DNA of 64,000 bases, from contig NZ_DATJTC010000011.1 in assembly GCF_035503745.1 (NCBI RefSeq), forward strand, positions 186,001-250,000. Reading direction: 5' to 3'. A program made the position numbers and the translations under genes. Positions 34,556 to 44,216 of the stretch are shown here, piece after piece. Positions within the stretch are counted from its first letter, which is position 1. Each line of letters opens with the position of its first letter. Below the pieces are notes generated by a model. It ran no database searches, had not been told where the DNA came from, and saw only the letters and a list, made by a program, of their open reading frames with translations. Source of the DNA: Dyella_B sp035503745 (GTDB lineage: Bacteria; Pseudomonadota; Gammaproteobacteria; Xanthomonadales; Rhodanobacteraceae).

Positions 34556-37500
34556 GTGCATATCATTCTCGATTTACAGGCCTGTCAGTCGCCGGAGGGG
34601 CGCCGGCGCGGCGTAGGCCGATATTCACTGGCATTGGCCAGGGCCATGCTGGCCAATCCGCATGGGCACGAGATGACCGTCCTGCTCAACGCGAGCATGG
34701 GCGATTCGATCGAGTACCTGCGCGGCCAGTTCGATGGCCTGTTGCCGCAGTCGCGTATCGTGACCTGGGATGGCCTGGCGCCGGTGTCGTGGATCGACCC
34801 GTCCACCGCGTTCCGCCGCTCGGCCTCGGAAGTGCTGCGCAGGGAGGTTTTGCGGCGACTGAAGCCGGATGTGGTGCATGTGGCGAGCCTGTTCGATGGG
34901 TTCGGCGACGATGTGGTGTCGGCAATCCATCCCGATGACGGCTACCTCAACGCAGTCACGCTCTATGACCTGATCCCGCTGGCGCACCAGGAAACCTATC
35001 TCGCCGACGAGCGCGTGCGCCGTTGGTACATGGCCAAGATCGATCATCTGAAGCGTGCCGATCTTTTGCTCGGCATCTCGCGCTTTTCGTGCGACGAGGC
35101 CGCCGAGCTGCTAGGCATCGCGCAAGAGCGCCTGACAAACATATCCGGCGCCGCCGATCCCATGTTCAAGCCGCTTCAGTACCCCGAACACTTCCGCCAC
35201 GAACTGATGAGCCGGTATGGCCTTAGCCGGCCATTCGTCATGTACGCCGGCGGTTTCGATTCGCGCAAGAACATCGCCGCGCTGGTTCGCGCCTTCGCGC
35301 TGTTGCCCGATGCGGTGCGCAAAGGCCATCAACTGGCCATCGTAGGCGGTGCGCCCGAGCCGGAGCAAAAGGCGCTCGCGGCGGTGATCGCGTCCAGCGG
35401 GCTGGATGCGTCGGAGGTGGTGTTCACCGGTTATGTGCCCGACGTCGATCTGATGAAGCTTTACAACCTCTGCGCGCTGTATGTGTTTCCCTCCCTGCAG
35501 GAGGGCTTTGGCCTGCCCGCGCTGGAGGCCATGTCAAGCGGCGCGCTGGTCATCGGTTCGAACGCTTCCAGCTTGCCGGAGGTGATCGGATACGAGGAGG
35601 CGTTGTTCGATCCGAAAGATCCGCAAGCCATCCAGGCCAAGATGCTCGTCGCATTGACGGACGATGGTTTTCGGTCGGTACTGCGTGAGCACGGCCAACG
35701 CCAGCCGCTACGGTTTTCCTGGCAGGAATCGGCCAGGCGCGCGATGTCCGCGCTGGCGGCGGCGGCCGAACGCGCCCGTGTCAGTCGTACCGGTGCCAAC
35801 AGCGCTCCGGTACAGGGCTGGCGCGGTCTCACCGCATGGCTGCCCGCCCCGGGACATGAGCCAAAGCCCATGCGCCATCTGGGCGATTGCACGGTGTATG
35901 CCGATGACGATTGCGACGGTGTGCAGCCGCATCGGCCCTTGAGCGCATTGGCCGCTGAAAGAGAGCACTTCGATCGGGTCGTCATCGAAGTCTCCGATCA
36001 CGCTTATTGCGCCAAGACACTTCCTTTCGCCGCCACCGGCATGGCCGACCTGGTCCTGCGCGACAACCGGCTCGGCATGTTGCTTGGCGCCCTGGCCACC
36101 ACCCCCGCAGGTCGCGAACTGGTGATTTCGCTGGTTTACCGGTCCGGTGGCTACCCGGCGATTTCGGCGGCGGTGGCGTCGGGTTTCTCGGCGGAAGTAC
36201 TGGCGCGGGTGTTCTCGCCGCTGGATCTGCAAACACTTGGCTGCGCCCAGTTTCTCCCCGGCGAGGATGCTGCGATCCGTGCCGATGGCGGCAACGGCCA
36301 TTGGCGCGAGGAAGCTCGTGCGGTCATCGGCGAGATCGCCTCACACGAGCGATTGGGCAGTGTGTCCGAGGAAGACTGGCGCCGGATCGCAACCGCCGTT
36401 TCGAGGGATTTGCCCATCGCCACCTCCGCCAAGCCGCAGTGGCTGGTGGACATTTCCACTTTGTTCGTCACCGATGCGGGCACGGGCATCCAGCGCGTCG
36501 TCCGACACGTGCTGGACGAGCTGATCAAGGATGCGCCCAGCGGTTATCGCGTAGAACCCATCTGCCTGGGTGAAGACGGCATTTTCAGATATGCGCGCAG
36601 CTATTGCGCACGCCGCTACTACGCGGGCGAAACGTTGCCGCCGGACGACCCGGTGGAGTTCGCTGCGGGCGATGTCTATCTGGGCCTGGATCTGGTCGCG
36701 CATCTGCTGCCCAAGTACATCGAGCGCTTCCGCGACCTGCGCAATCGCGGCGTGCAGCAGCATTACGTCGTCTACGATCTGTTGCCGGTGTTGCGCCCGG
36801 ACTGTTTCGACCCGCCCTCGCTGCCGCTGTTCCGCTCATGGTACGAGGCGGTGGCGGAGGTGGCCGACAGCCTCATGTGCATCTCCAAAGCGGTGGCCGA
36901 TGAGTTCAAACTCTGGCTGGACCAGGCCAGGCCTGTGCGCTACCGGCCGCTGATGATCGGCTACTTCCATCTGGGCGCGGACCTGGGCGCACCGCATGTC
37001 CGCCAGGCCGCAGCCGTGCAGGGCAACGCGCAGCTGGCCGCGCTGGGCGATCGCACGACGTTTCTCATGGTCGGTACGGTCGAACCCCGCAAAGGCCATG
37101 CGCAGACCCTGGCTGCGTTCGAGCGGCTATGGTCGCAGGGGCGCGAGGTCAATCTGCTGATCATCGGCAAGCCCGGTTGGCTGATGGATGAGCTACTGGC
37201 GCATATGCGCAACCACCCGGAGCGTGGCAAGCGGCTGTTCTGGTACGAGCAGGCCGCGGACGATTTGCTGCTAGGCGCCTACGCACGGGCCTCGGCGCTG
37301 ATCATGGCCTCCGAAGGCGAAGGCTTCGGCCTACCGTTGATCGAGGGCGCCCATCATGGCCTGCCGCTGGTCGCACGCGATTTGCCTGTATTCCGGGAAA
37401 TAGCCGGCGAGCATGCGCACTACTTTTCCGGCTACGATCCACAGAGCCTGGCCCGGTCGCTGGATCAATGGCTGGCCCTGGACGCGCAAGGGCGCGCGCC

Positions 37501-38044
37501 CCAATCCGACGGCATGCGCTGGATGACCTGGAGCAAGGCCACCCGGCAACTGGTCGAACGAGTGCGGCTGCAACACTGGGTGCATGCCTGGCTGCCCGGC
37601 GGCGAGTGGCGGCATGCGGCCTACGATTACCGTTTTCGAAGCGACGTCGGCAAACTCGTGCGCGGACGCATGCATACCACCGGTGCGGCAGGCCTGCTGT
37701 TGTACGGCTTGCCTCTGGCGTTGCAGATGGGCCGCTACGTGGTGAAGATCCAGGGCGGATGGGATGGCGATGAGGGGTGTGCGCTGCTGGAGATTTGCAG
37801 CCAGTCCGTGGACGTCCTGCACCTCCGGCGCGAGCTGTGCGCCCAAGACAAGTTGGCCACCGGATGCCTGGCGGTGGTGGAATTGGCGCTTGGGGCGGAT
37901 GTCAGCGACCTCGACATCCGCATCCACGTGGATGCCGTGTCAAAGCTATGGATAAGCGAGCTGCGCTTGCATCCGGTGGATCAGCGTCCTCCTCACTCTG
38001 AGCCTTCGCCCCTGGCCGAAAGCATCGATGAACGGAGCGCCTGA
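34556..38044 (+). CDS. Giant double glycosyltransferase (two GT4 domains)
   Basis: 1162-residue protein with two complete GT-B glycosyltransferase modules. The first (about 1-400) opens with HIILDLQACQSPEGRRRGVG and has EX7E in LQEGFGLPALEAMSSG near residue 316. After a linker the second (about 630-1000) opens with GTGIQRVVRHVLDELI, has VGTVEPRKGHAQTLAAFERL, and EX7E in SEGEGFGLPLIEGAHHG near residue 920. A further 150-residue C-terminal part is unassigned. Both glutamate pairs are intact, so both modules may be active, as in WbdA-type polymerising mannosyltransferases. A paralogue with the same layout lies at 55.5-58.5 kb. GTG start, nine bases after the methyltransferase. Confidence 0.9.
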   Translation: MHIILDLQACQSPEGRRRGVGRYSLALARAMLANPHGHEMTVLLNASMGDSIEYLRGQFDGLLPQSRIVTWDGLAPVSWIDPSTAFRRSASEVLRREVLRRLKPDVVHVASLFDGFGDDVVSAIHPDDGYLNAVTLYDLIPLAHQETYLADERVRRWYMAKIDHLKRADLLLGISRFSCDEAAELLGIAQERLTNISGAADPMFKPLQYPEHFRHELMSRYGLSRPFVMYAGGFDSRKNIAALVRAFALLPDAVRKGHQLAIVGGAPEPEQKALAAVIASSGLDASEVVFTGYVPDVDLMKLYNLCALYVFPSLQEGFGLPALEAMSSGALVIGSNASSLPEVIGYEEALFDPKDPQAIQAKMLVALTDDGFRSVLREHGQRQPLRFSWQESARRAMSALAAAAERARVSRTGANSAPVQGWRGLTAWLPAPGHEPKPMRHLGDCTVYADDDCDGVQPHRPLSALAAEREHFDRVVIEVSDHAYCAKTLPFAATGMADLVLRDNRLGMLLGALATTPAGRELVISLVYRSGGYPAISAAVASGFSAEVLARVFSPLDLQTLGCAQFLPGEDAAIRADGGNGHWREEARAVIGEIASHERLGSVSEEDWRRIATAVSRDLPIATSAKPQWLVDISTLFVTDAGTGIQRVVRHVLDELIKDAPSGYRVEPICLGEDGIFRYARSYCARRYYAGETLPPDDPVEFAAGDVYLGLDLVAHLLPKYIERFRDLRNRGVQQHYVVYDLLPVLRPDCFDPPSLPLFRSWYEAVAEVADSLMCISKAVADEFKLWLDQARPVRYRPLMIGYFHLGADLGAPHVRQAAAVQGNAQLAALGDRTTFLMVGTVEPRKGHAQTLAAFERLWSQGREVNLLIIGKPGWLMDELLAHMRNHPERGKRLFWYEQAADDLLLGAYARASALIMASEGEGFGLPLIEGAHHGLPLVARDLPVFREIAGEHAHYFSGYDPQSLARSLDQWLALDAQGRAPQSDGMRWMTWSKATRQLVERVRLQHWVHAWLPGGEWRHAAYDYRFRSDVGKLVRGRMHTTGAAGLLLYGLPLALQMGRYVVKIQGGWDGDEGCALLEICSQSVDVLHLRRELCAQDKLATGCLAVVELALGADVSDLDIRIHVDAVSKLWISELRLHPVDQRPPHSEPSPLAESIDERSA

Positions 38045-38116
38045 GCGTCCCGCTTTGTTGAAAAGCGATAAAAGACGACCCTTTTTTTAGGACTTGGTTT
38101 GAACAGGAACTTTGCT

Positions 38117-39151
38117 ATGAAGACTGCCGTCATTACGGGCATTTCCGGCCAGGATGGGGCTTATCTGGCCCAACTGCTGCTGGAAAAAGGTTATCGCGTC
38201 TATGGTACGTATCGCCGCACGAGCTCGGTGAATTTCTGGCGCATCGAAGAGCTGGGCATTCACAATCATCCCAACCTGCATCTGGCGGAATTTGATCTGA
38301 CCGATCAGGGTTCGGCCATCCGCCTGCTCAACGAGAGCGGCGCAACCGAGATCTACAACCTCGCGGCGCAAAGCTTCGTGGGCGTCTCGTTCGACCAGCC
38401 CGCGCTGACGGCGCAGATCACCGCGGTGGGCGCGTTGAATCTGTTGGAAGCCATTCGTATCGTCAATCCCAAGATCCGTTTCTATCAGGCATCCACCTCC
38501 GAGATGTTCGGCAAGGTGCAGGCCATTCCGCAAACCGAAGACACGCCGTTCTACCCGCGCAGCCCCTATGGCGTGGCGAAGCTGTACGCGCACTGGATCA
38601 CGGTGAACTACCGCGAGTCCTACGGCATCTTTGGCTGCAGCGGCATTCTCTTCAACCACGAATCGCCGATGCGTGGCCGCGAATTCGTCACGCGCAAGAT
38701 CACCGACACCGTGGCGAAGATAAAGCTCGGCCTCGCCGATCGTCTTGAGCTGGGCAACCTCGACGCCAAGCGCGACTGGGGCTTCGCCAAGGAATATGTC
38801 GAGGGCATGTGGCGCATGCTGCAGGTCGAGGAGCCCGATACCTATGTGCTAGCCACCAACCGCACGGAAACCGTGCGCGATTTCGTCACCATGGCGTTCA
38901 AGGCGGTGGACGTTGCCATCGAGTGGCAGGGCGAGGGCGAAGGCGAACGCGGCATCTGCAAGCAGACCGGCAAGGTGCTGGTCACCATCAACCCGCGCTT
39001 CTACCGCCCGGCGGAAGTCGAACTGCTGATCGGCGACGCCTCCAAGGCCAAGAACAAGCTCGGCTGGGAGCCCACGACCAGTCTGGAAGATCTATGCAAG
39101 ATGATGGTCGAGGCCGATTTGAAGCGGAATGAACGTGGCCATTCCTTCTGA
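38117..39151 (+). CDS. gmd: GDP-mannose 4,6-dehydratase
   Basis: Converts GDP-mannose to GDP-4-keto-6-deoxymannose; 344 residues. The NADP motif is ITGISGQDGAYLAQLLLEKG, with RRTSSVNFWRIEEL, the catalytic ASTSEMFGKVQAIPQTE and the YGVAK of the YxxxK pair. The ATG at 38117 has AGGAAC upstream; a TTG six codons earlier is less likely. It overlaps the reductase gene by 23 bases. Substrate comes from ManC and ManB encoded in this window. Confidence 0.96.
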   Translation: MKTAVITGISGQDGAYLAQLLLEKGYRVYGTYRRTSSVNFWRIEELGIHNHPNLHLAEFDLTDQGSAIRLLNESGATEIYNLAAQSFVGVSFDQPALTAQITAVGALNLLEAIRIVNPKIRFYQASTSEMFGKVQAIPQTEDTPFYPRSPYGVAKLYAHWITVNYRESYGIFGCSGILFNHESPMRGREFVTRKITDTVAKIKLGLADRLELGNLDAKRDWGFAKEYVEGMWRMLQVEEPDTYVLATNRTETVRDFVTMAFKAVDVAIEWQGEGEGERGICKQTGKVLVTINPRFYRPAEVELLIGDASKAKNKLGWEPTTSLEDLCKMMVEADLKRNERGHSF

Positions 39152-40040
39152 ACGCGCGCGCCCCGTAGCGCTGGTCACCGGCGTGCAGGGCTTCACCGGC
39201 GTCTACCTCGCGCAGGAACTGCGCGAGGGGGGCTACGACGTCGTGGGTCTCACCCACGAGAGCGGCGACGGCGCCACGGCGGTCGATCTGTGCGATCGAC
39301 AGGCCATGATGGACGCCATTGCGCGCATCCAGCCGGATGTCGTCATCCACCTGGCGGCGATTGCCTTCGTTGCGCATGGCGATGTCGATGCGATCTATCG
39401 CACCAACATCATGGGCACGCGCAACTTGCTGGAAGCCCTGGCCGCCCAGGCGCATCGTCCGCGCGCGGTGCTGCTGGCGAGCAGCGCCAATGTGTATGGC
39501 AACAGCACCGTGGAGCTGCTGACCGAAGCGGTGCCCCCGGCCCCCGCCAACGACTACGCGGTAAGCAAGCTGGCGATGGAGCACATGGCCGGGCTGTGGA
39601 AGGAAAAGCTGCCGATCATCGTGGTTCGCCCGTTCAACTACACAGGGGTGGGGCAGTCGGAAAAATTCCTGCTGCCCAAGATCGTCAATCACTTCCGCCG
39701 CCGGGCGACAGTGATCGAACTGGGCAACATCGACGTGGCGCGCGATTTCCAGGACGTACGATTCGTCGCCAACGCTTACCGCCGCCTGCTGGATGCCGAC
39801 GCGATCGGGCAGACCGTGAACCTGTGTTCCGGCCGTGCCTATACGCTCACCGAAGTGGTGAGCATGGTGGAGGCGTTGGCGGGCTACAAGATCGAGATCA
39901 AGGTCAACCCGGCGTTCGTGCGCGCCAACGAAGTGGCGAAACTTACCGGCTCCAACCGCAAGCTTGGGGAGCTGATCGGCCCGCTCGACATCATTCCGCT
40001 GCGCGACACGCTGCAGTGGATGTACGAAGCGCGCGACTGA
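39129..40040 (+). CDS. rmd: GDP-4-keto-6-deoxy-D-mannose reductase (GDP-D-rhamnose synthesis)
   Basis: 303-residue short-chain dehydrogenase that follows gmd directly, the usual arrangement for GDP-D-rhamnose synthesis. NAD(P) motif VTGVQGFTGVYLAQELREGG, then HLAAIAFVAHGDVDAIYRTN, LASSANVYGN and catalytic YAVSK. PFNYTGVGQSEKFLLPKIV is typical of Rmd-like reductases. A GDP-fucose synthase (Fcl) would carry epimerase-specific Cys/His features that I do not recognise here. D-rhamnose is therefore the preferred product. Confidence 0.85.
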   Translation: MNVAIPSERARPVALVTGVQGFTGVYLAQELREGGYDVVGLTHESGDGATAVDLCDRQAMMDAIARIQPDVVIHLAAIAFVAHGDVDAIYRTNIMGTRNLLEALAAQAHRPRAVLLASSANVYGNSTVELLTEAVPPAPANDYAVSKLAMEHMAGLWKEKLPIIVVRPFNYTGVGQSEKFLLPKIVNHFRRRATVIELGNIDVARDFQDVRFVANAYRRLLDADAIGQTVNLCSGRAYTLTEVVSMVEALAGYKIEIKVNPAFVRANEVAKLTGSNRKLGELIGPLDIIPLRDTLQWMYEARD

Positions 40041-40076
40041 ACCGCCGCGCATTGCGCGTGCGAGAGGATCAAAGCT

Positions 40077-41432
40077 ATGGCTCTATCGTCTTTCAAGGCC
40101 TACGACATTCGTGGCCGCATTCCCGATGAACTCAACGAGGATCTCGCGCACCGGATCGGCCGCGCCTATGCGCAGGTCGTGGGCAAGGGCGAGATCGTCG
40201 TCGGCTACGACATCCGCAAGGACAGTCCCGCATTGGCCGCGGCACTGGCCCAGGGCCTGATGCGCGCCGGCTGCGACGTCATCGACATCGGCCTGTGCGG
40301 CACCGAAGAGGTCTACTTCCAGACCTTCGATCGTGGCGCCAAGGGCGGCATCATGGTCACCGCCAGCCACAATCCGATGGACTACAACGGCATGAAGCTG
40401 GTGCGCGAGGGCAGCAAGCCGATCAGCGGCGACAGCGGCCTGCGCGACATCGAACGCCTGGTCGAGGAAAGCCGGTTTAGCGATGCGGACAAGGCCGGCG
40501 GCCTTCGCCGCGACGCGGACAAATCGGCCTACATTCGCCATCTGCTGAGTTACGTCGATGTCTCGCAAATTCGGCCGCTGAAGATCGTGGTCAACGCCGG
40601 CAACGGCTGTGCCGGGCCTATCGTCGATCTGCTCGCCGAGCACCTGCCGTGCCAATTCATCAGGGTGCACCACGAGCCGGACGGCAGCTTTCCCAACGGC
40701 ATCCCCAATCCACTGCTGCCTGAAAACCGCTCCGCCACGGCCGATGCCGTGCGGGCGCATCAAGCGGATCTTGGCCTGGCATGGGATGGCGATTTCGACC
40801 GCTGTTTCTTCTTCGATAGCGCGGGCGACTTCATCGAGGGCTACTACATCGTCGGCCTGCTTGCCGCACAGCTTTTGGCCAAACATCCGGGCGCAAAGAT
40901 CATTCACGACCCCCGCCTGACCTGGAACACCATCGACATGGTGAAGCTGGCTGGCGGCGTGGCGATAGAGAGCAAGACCGGTCACGCCTTCATCAAGGAG
41001 CGCATGCGCAGCGAAGATGCCGTCTACGGCGGCGAAATGAGTGCGCATCATTACTTCCGCCAGTTCGCCTATTGCGACTCGGGCATGATTCCCTGGCTGC
41101 TGCTGGTCGAGCGCATCTCGCGCACCAACACTTCGCTCGCCGCCATGCTGGGCGAGCAGATGCGCGCGTTCCCGTGTAGCGGCGAAATCAATTTCCGCGT
41201 CGCAGACGCCAAACAGGCGGTAAGCCGGGTAATGGCGCACTTCCAGGCGCAGCAACCTTCGCTCGATTACACCGACGGCACCAGTGCGGACTTCGGTTCC
41301 TGGCGCTTCAACCTGCGATCGTCCAATACCGAACCGCTGCTGCGCCTCAATGTCGAGTCACGCGGGGACGATGCGTTGATGCGCGAAAAGACCGCGGAAA
41401 TCAGCCGCCTTTTGCAGGGTGCCGCTGAATGA
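40077..41432 (+). CDS. manB: Phosphomannomutase (XanA/CpsG type)
   Basis: 451-residue alpha-D-phosphohexomutase converting mannose-6-P to mannose-1-P for ManC. Domain signatures appear in order: AYDIRGRIPDELNEDLAHRI, the phosphoserine loop MVTASHNPMDYNG, the metal loop AWDGDFDRCFFFD, the sugar loop GGEMSAHHYF and the phosphate-binding RSSNTEPLLRLN. XanA-type enzymes often also act on glucose phosphates, which would link to RfbA. It is the last gene of the plus-strand second island. Confidence 0.95.
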   Translation: MALSSFKAYDIRGRIPDELNEDLAHRIGRAYAQVVGKGEIVVGYDIRKDSPALAAALAQGLMRAGCDVIDIGLCGTEEVYFQTFDRGAKGGIMVTASHNPMDYNGMKLVREGSKPISGDSGLRDIERLVEESRFSDADKAGGLRRDADKSAYIRHLLSYVDVSQIRPLKIVVNAGNGCAGPIVDLLAEHLPCQFIRVHHEPDGSFPNGIPNPLLPENRSATADAVRAHQADLGLAWDGDFDRCFFFDSAGDFIEGYYIVGLLAAQLLAKHPGAKIIHDPRLTWNTIDMVKLAGGVAIESKTGHAFIKERMRSEDAVYGGEMSAHHYFRQFAYCDSGMIPWLLLVERISRTNTSLAAMLGEQMRAFPCSGEINFRVADAKQAVSRVMAHFQAQQPSLDYTDGTSADFGSWRFNLRSSNTEPLLRLNVESRGDDALMREKTAEISRLLQGAAE

Positions 41433-41508
41433 TGCGGCACTGAGTTGTACGGGCGCTTGAGCTAGCCACCTTCGCGGGACCACAGCGCGGTGTTTCCGCG
41501 CGTGGCGG

Positions 41509-43269
41509 CTACTTCAGCGCTATGCGAACCGAATGTCCCGAGTCGGGATTTCTATCGACAAACCATGCGACGGATTCCTGCACCAGCGACAGGACCAGCA
41601 GATAGTTGCCAGCCTCGGTGGGCGTGGCGATGCGCATGGGAACGATCGCTGCGCCGCCAGGAGAGATGTCAGTGGGGAGGCGGCTGCGAACGCCGTCGGC
41701 CACCAGCACTTCATTATTATCCGATAGCCAGCGGTACGTGAGCGTAACCAGTTGTTGTCCGTAGGCTGCCCAGCTTTCTTTGCCCGTATTCTCGACACGC
41801 ACCGGTAGGAAAGCGTCCACACCATGGAAAAACTGCTCGTCCCTGGACATTGGGATTATCGTTGACTCGAAGCGTTCAAGCGGTTTGTTGGTCCGCCCCA
41901 GCGATTTGATCTGAGCGCTCGTCGGAGCGTAGGGCTTGCCGCGCCATGATGCAGAGGGGGACTCGGATGTCATTTGCGCGTTCGCGTCCATCAGGATCTC
42001 GCCCTCGAAATGCGTGACAGCTGTATTGTGAATCTCGAAGGAGGCCGCTTTGTCGATCCAGTGGTAACAGCCCTGATAGTGGCTTTCACCCTGGAGAAGG
42101 GCAGCGTCGATTGTGTATTTACCGTTGGGCGCCCGGTTTAGCATCGTGAACTGGATACGGTATTGGCCGGGCTCTAGCGAATATGTCTGGCCAAGCAGCA
42201 TGGAGTTTGTGCCAAAGATGAGCAACCCGCGGTCGTCCCTGATCGCGATCCCGATATTGATTTCATCAATCGTTTGATGCGCTTTGAATGTGATCGAGAT
42301 GGTCATGTGTTCGCCTACCATCGCGCGATGGTCGCCGGATATATCGCCGACTACCGAAACATCTTCAATGGAACATCGCATGTCGCCGAAATTGGCCCGC
42401 GATTCATGGATATTGGTCGGGACGTCCTCGCTTGAATTTGTCGTTGTGGGGGTATCGAAATGTCCGGCAGTCGATCGTTTGAGATATTCGCGCCGTTTTC
42501 TCCTGAAGATCATTCGGGCGTGCTCGTAGAGTTCGAACTCGGCGCCCAGGAGAGATTTAAGCTTGCACGCCTGCGATGGCGTTAGCGCGTTCGATTGAAG
42601 GCGTTGCGATGTCACGTTCTTGAAGCTGAGCGGTTTTGAGCTCCAGGAAAACCTGGCGTCCAGCATGCATGCAAAGTCTTCCAATTCGTCTTGCATGCCG
42701 ACAAGCTCGAACTTATCTATGGCACGCAGCGCGGCGGCGAGTTTTTCATTGCTAGAAAGAACGTCCTGCGAAGTCGTCCCTAGCGCGTAGAGCATTTCGA
42801 TTTGGCAAGACGCGGATTGGACTTCCTGTTCGGTCAATTTGTCGAGGTAGGTGTCCAGATCGAGGGCGTGCAACTTTGTATCGAGCAATCGATCGGCGTT
42901 ATCGCTTTTGGCAAAGAAATACTCAGATAAAAAGCGATCGATCGGATTGCGCAGTACCGTTACGCCGCACCGATCGGCAGGCAAGCGATCCCCCTGTCGA
43001 AGTAGGAAATGTCCGCTAACCACGTCCAGATCATCCCAGCGAAGCAGCGCGTCACTGAGACGGCTGCCCACAACGCTCGGTGAAACCCGGGCCTCGCCCA
43101 GCTGATCGACGAAATAGTGGCGTATGGCAATTCCGCCGGTCTTGGGTATGTGGAAGTGCAGAATTTTTTGCAAAAGAGTCTCGTCGATTCTGGACGCAGC
43201 GGGTGTGCGATTACGGTTTAGGGCGTTGTCAGGGCATGGCCTTCCCAACCCTTGACACGGCTCTGACAT
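41509..43269 (-). CDS. Sulfotransferase fused to a Wzt-type glycan-recognition domain
   Basis: 586 residues in three parts. Residues about 35-270 are a sulfotransferase: 5'-phosphosulfate loop HFHIPKTGGIAIRHYF (38-53) and 3'-phosphate motif TVLRNPIDRFLSEYF (about 104-118). Residues about 300-427 match the Wzt C-terminal domain (GIAIRDDRGLLIFGTN, HWIDKAASFEIHN, HFEG), which in exporters binds the polymer end. Residues about 470-586 form a beta-rich domain (VRVENTGKESWAAYG, SRLPTDISPGG, LVQESVAWF). No signal or membrane segment, so it would act on cytosolic, lipid-linked polymer with PAPS. GC content and codon use are lower than in the neighbours. ATG 43269 was chosen; a GTG 13 codons earlier is possible. 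The fusion is seen; its function is inferred. Confidence 0.85.
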   Translation of the reverse strand: MSEPCQGLGRPCPDNALNRNRTPAASRIDETLLQKILHFHIPKTGGIAIRHYFVDQLGEARVSPSVVGSRLSDALLRWDDLDVVSGHFLLRQGDRLPADRCGVTVLRNPIDRFLSEYFFAKSDNADRLLDTKLHALDLDTYLDKLTEQEVQSASCQIEMLYALGTTSQDVLSSNEKLAAALRAIDKFELVGMQDELEDFACMLDARFSWSSKPLSFKNVTSQRLQSNALTPSQACKLKSLLGAEFELYEHARMIFRRKRREYLKRSTAGHFDTPTTTNSSEDVPTNIHESRANFGDMRCSIEDVSVVGDISGDHRAMVGEHMTISITFKAHQTIDEINIGIAIRDDRGLLIFGTNSMLLGQTYSLEPGQYRIQFTMLNRAPNGKYTIDAALLQGESHYQGCYHWIDKAASFEIHNTAVTHFEGEILMDANAQMTSESPSASWRGKPYAPTSAQIKSLGRTNKPLERFESTIIPMSRDEQFFHGVDAFLPVRVENTGKESWAAYGQQLVTLTYRWLSDNNEVLVADGVRSRLPTDISPGGAAIVPMRIATPTEAGNYLLVLSLVQESVAWFVDRNPDSGHSVRIALK

Positions 43270-44216
43270 ATTAACGTAAGCTAACCGCAAGCGTTTGCTA
43301 GAGCACACTTGCGTTCAGCAAAGAGGCGGAATTGAAGGTGGCGCAAGCAGCTCATGGTGCGCGGCTTGCCCTTGGGCCACGTGTAGCGTCGGCTACGCAA
43401 CTTGCACCAGAGTTGTATGCAGGCCCAAATGAAATGATTGATTTAGGCGCATTTGCGCCAATGGTGTTGAGACAACATGGCAAAAGGTGTTGACCGTGCC
43501 CATTTTGCGTGGCCAACCCCTGAAAGGGAGGTAAGTCGCCATGCTGCGAACGCGTCAACAGATCAGGACCGGCTGGCGCGCATTGCTGGTGTAAGGTTAT
43601 TTTTTCGTGTATGATCAATCGCTTAAGGTGATTGATCGGTCTTTGATCGGTCTTTGATCGGGTGACGTCTTGCGTGAGTGCCATTGACGCTAGAAAACTC
43701 AAGGGGACCGCATTACCACCGCAAGTAATGCCTCATGTTTTCTCGTCGGTCGTACTGCGAGCAGCAGAGGCCTTACTTATCCGGCGGCCATCATGTGGCT
43801 ACCTGGGTAGACGATGGGGTCGCCTGCCGCGATGGCCTTTAAGGTGTGGTGCTCAATGGCCCCTCACTGATGCCTCGCGCGGCAGAGAACATTCATTTCG
43901 TAAGCCTGCTTTTGCTAATCCGTTGAAACATCGAGCGCCCGGCGATCTTTTGCATCCGATGGTGCGACGGGATTTTTCGCGGGCGATCCACGGGATCGGA
44001 GAGGCAGCAGGACATTACAATGCAACTGGGTCGCCACTGCCCCCATTATGAGCAATGGGGTAACCGGTTCGGTCGTCTTCTAGAGCTGTTTCGTAGAGGC
44101 GCTCGACGACTTGGTGCAAAAAAGTGGGATAGCTCTGCGCCTACACCGTTCGCAATGGCGAAGGTTGCAGGGTAGCGTGATGTAGCTGTTCAGGGACAAG
44201 GTGGGGAACATTTAAA
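43270..44216. other. Long low-GC intergenic region in the LPS locus
   Basis: 947 bases between two divergent genes. Short open frames exist (for example 43662-44051 plus), but their translations show no recognisable family or good ribosome site. Translation around 43735-44175 in another frame is interrupted by several stops and could be a decayed gene. The region also holds the repeat cluster at 43613-43661 and the ribosome site GGGGAA of the downstream membrane protein gene. Confidence 0.55.
43613..43661. repeat. Inverted repeat followed by 11-bp tandem repeats
   Basis: A perfect 8-bp inverted repeat, GATCAATC (43613-43620) and GATTGATC (43630-43637), separated by 9 bases. It runs into 2.6 tandem copies of TGATCGGTCTT (43633-43661). 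The placement between divergent sulfotransferase and Gtr-like genes fits an operator, but no regulator is encoded nearby. Confidence 0.6.

Noticed and set aside
43662..44051. 129-codon plus-strand frame in the low-GC gap
   Set aside because: No family resemblance, no ribosome site and odd composition; kept only as part of the intergenic description.
44168..44179. GGGTAGCGTG resembling the ops (RfaH recruitment) element upstream of the Gtr-like genes
   Set aside because: Only the last nine bases match the 12-base element and no JUMPstart context is present; too weak to claim.
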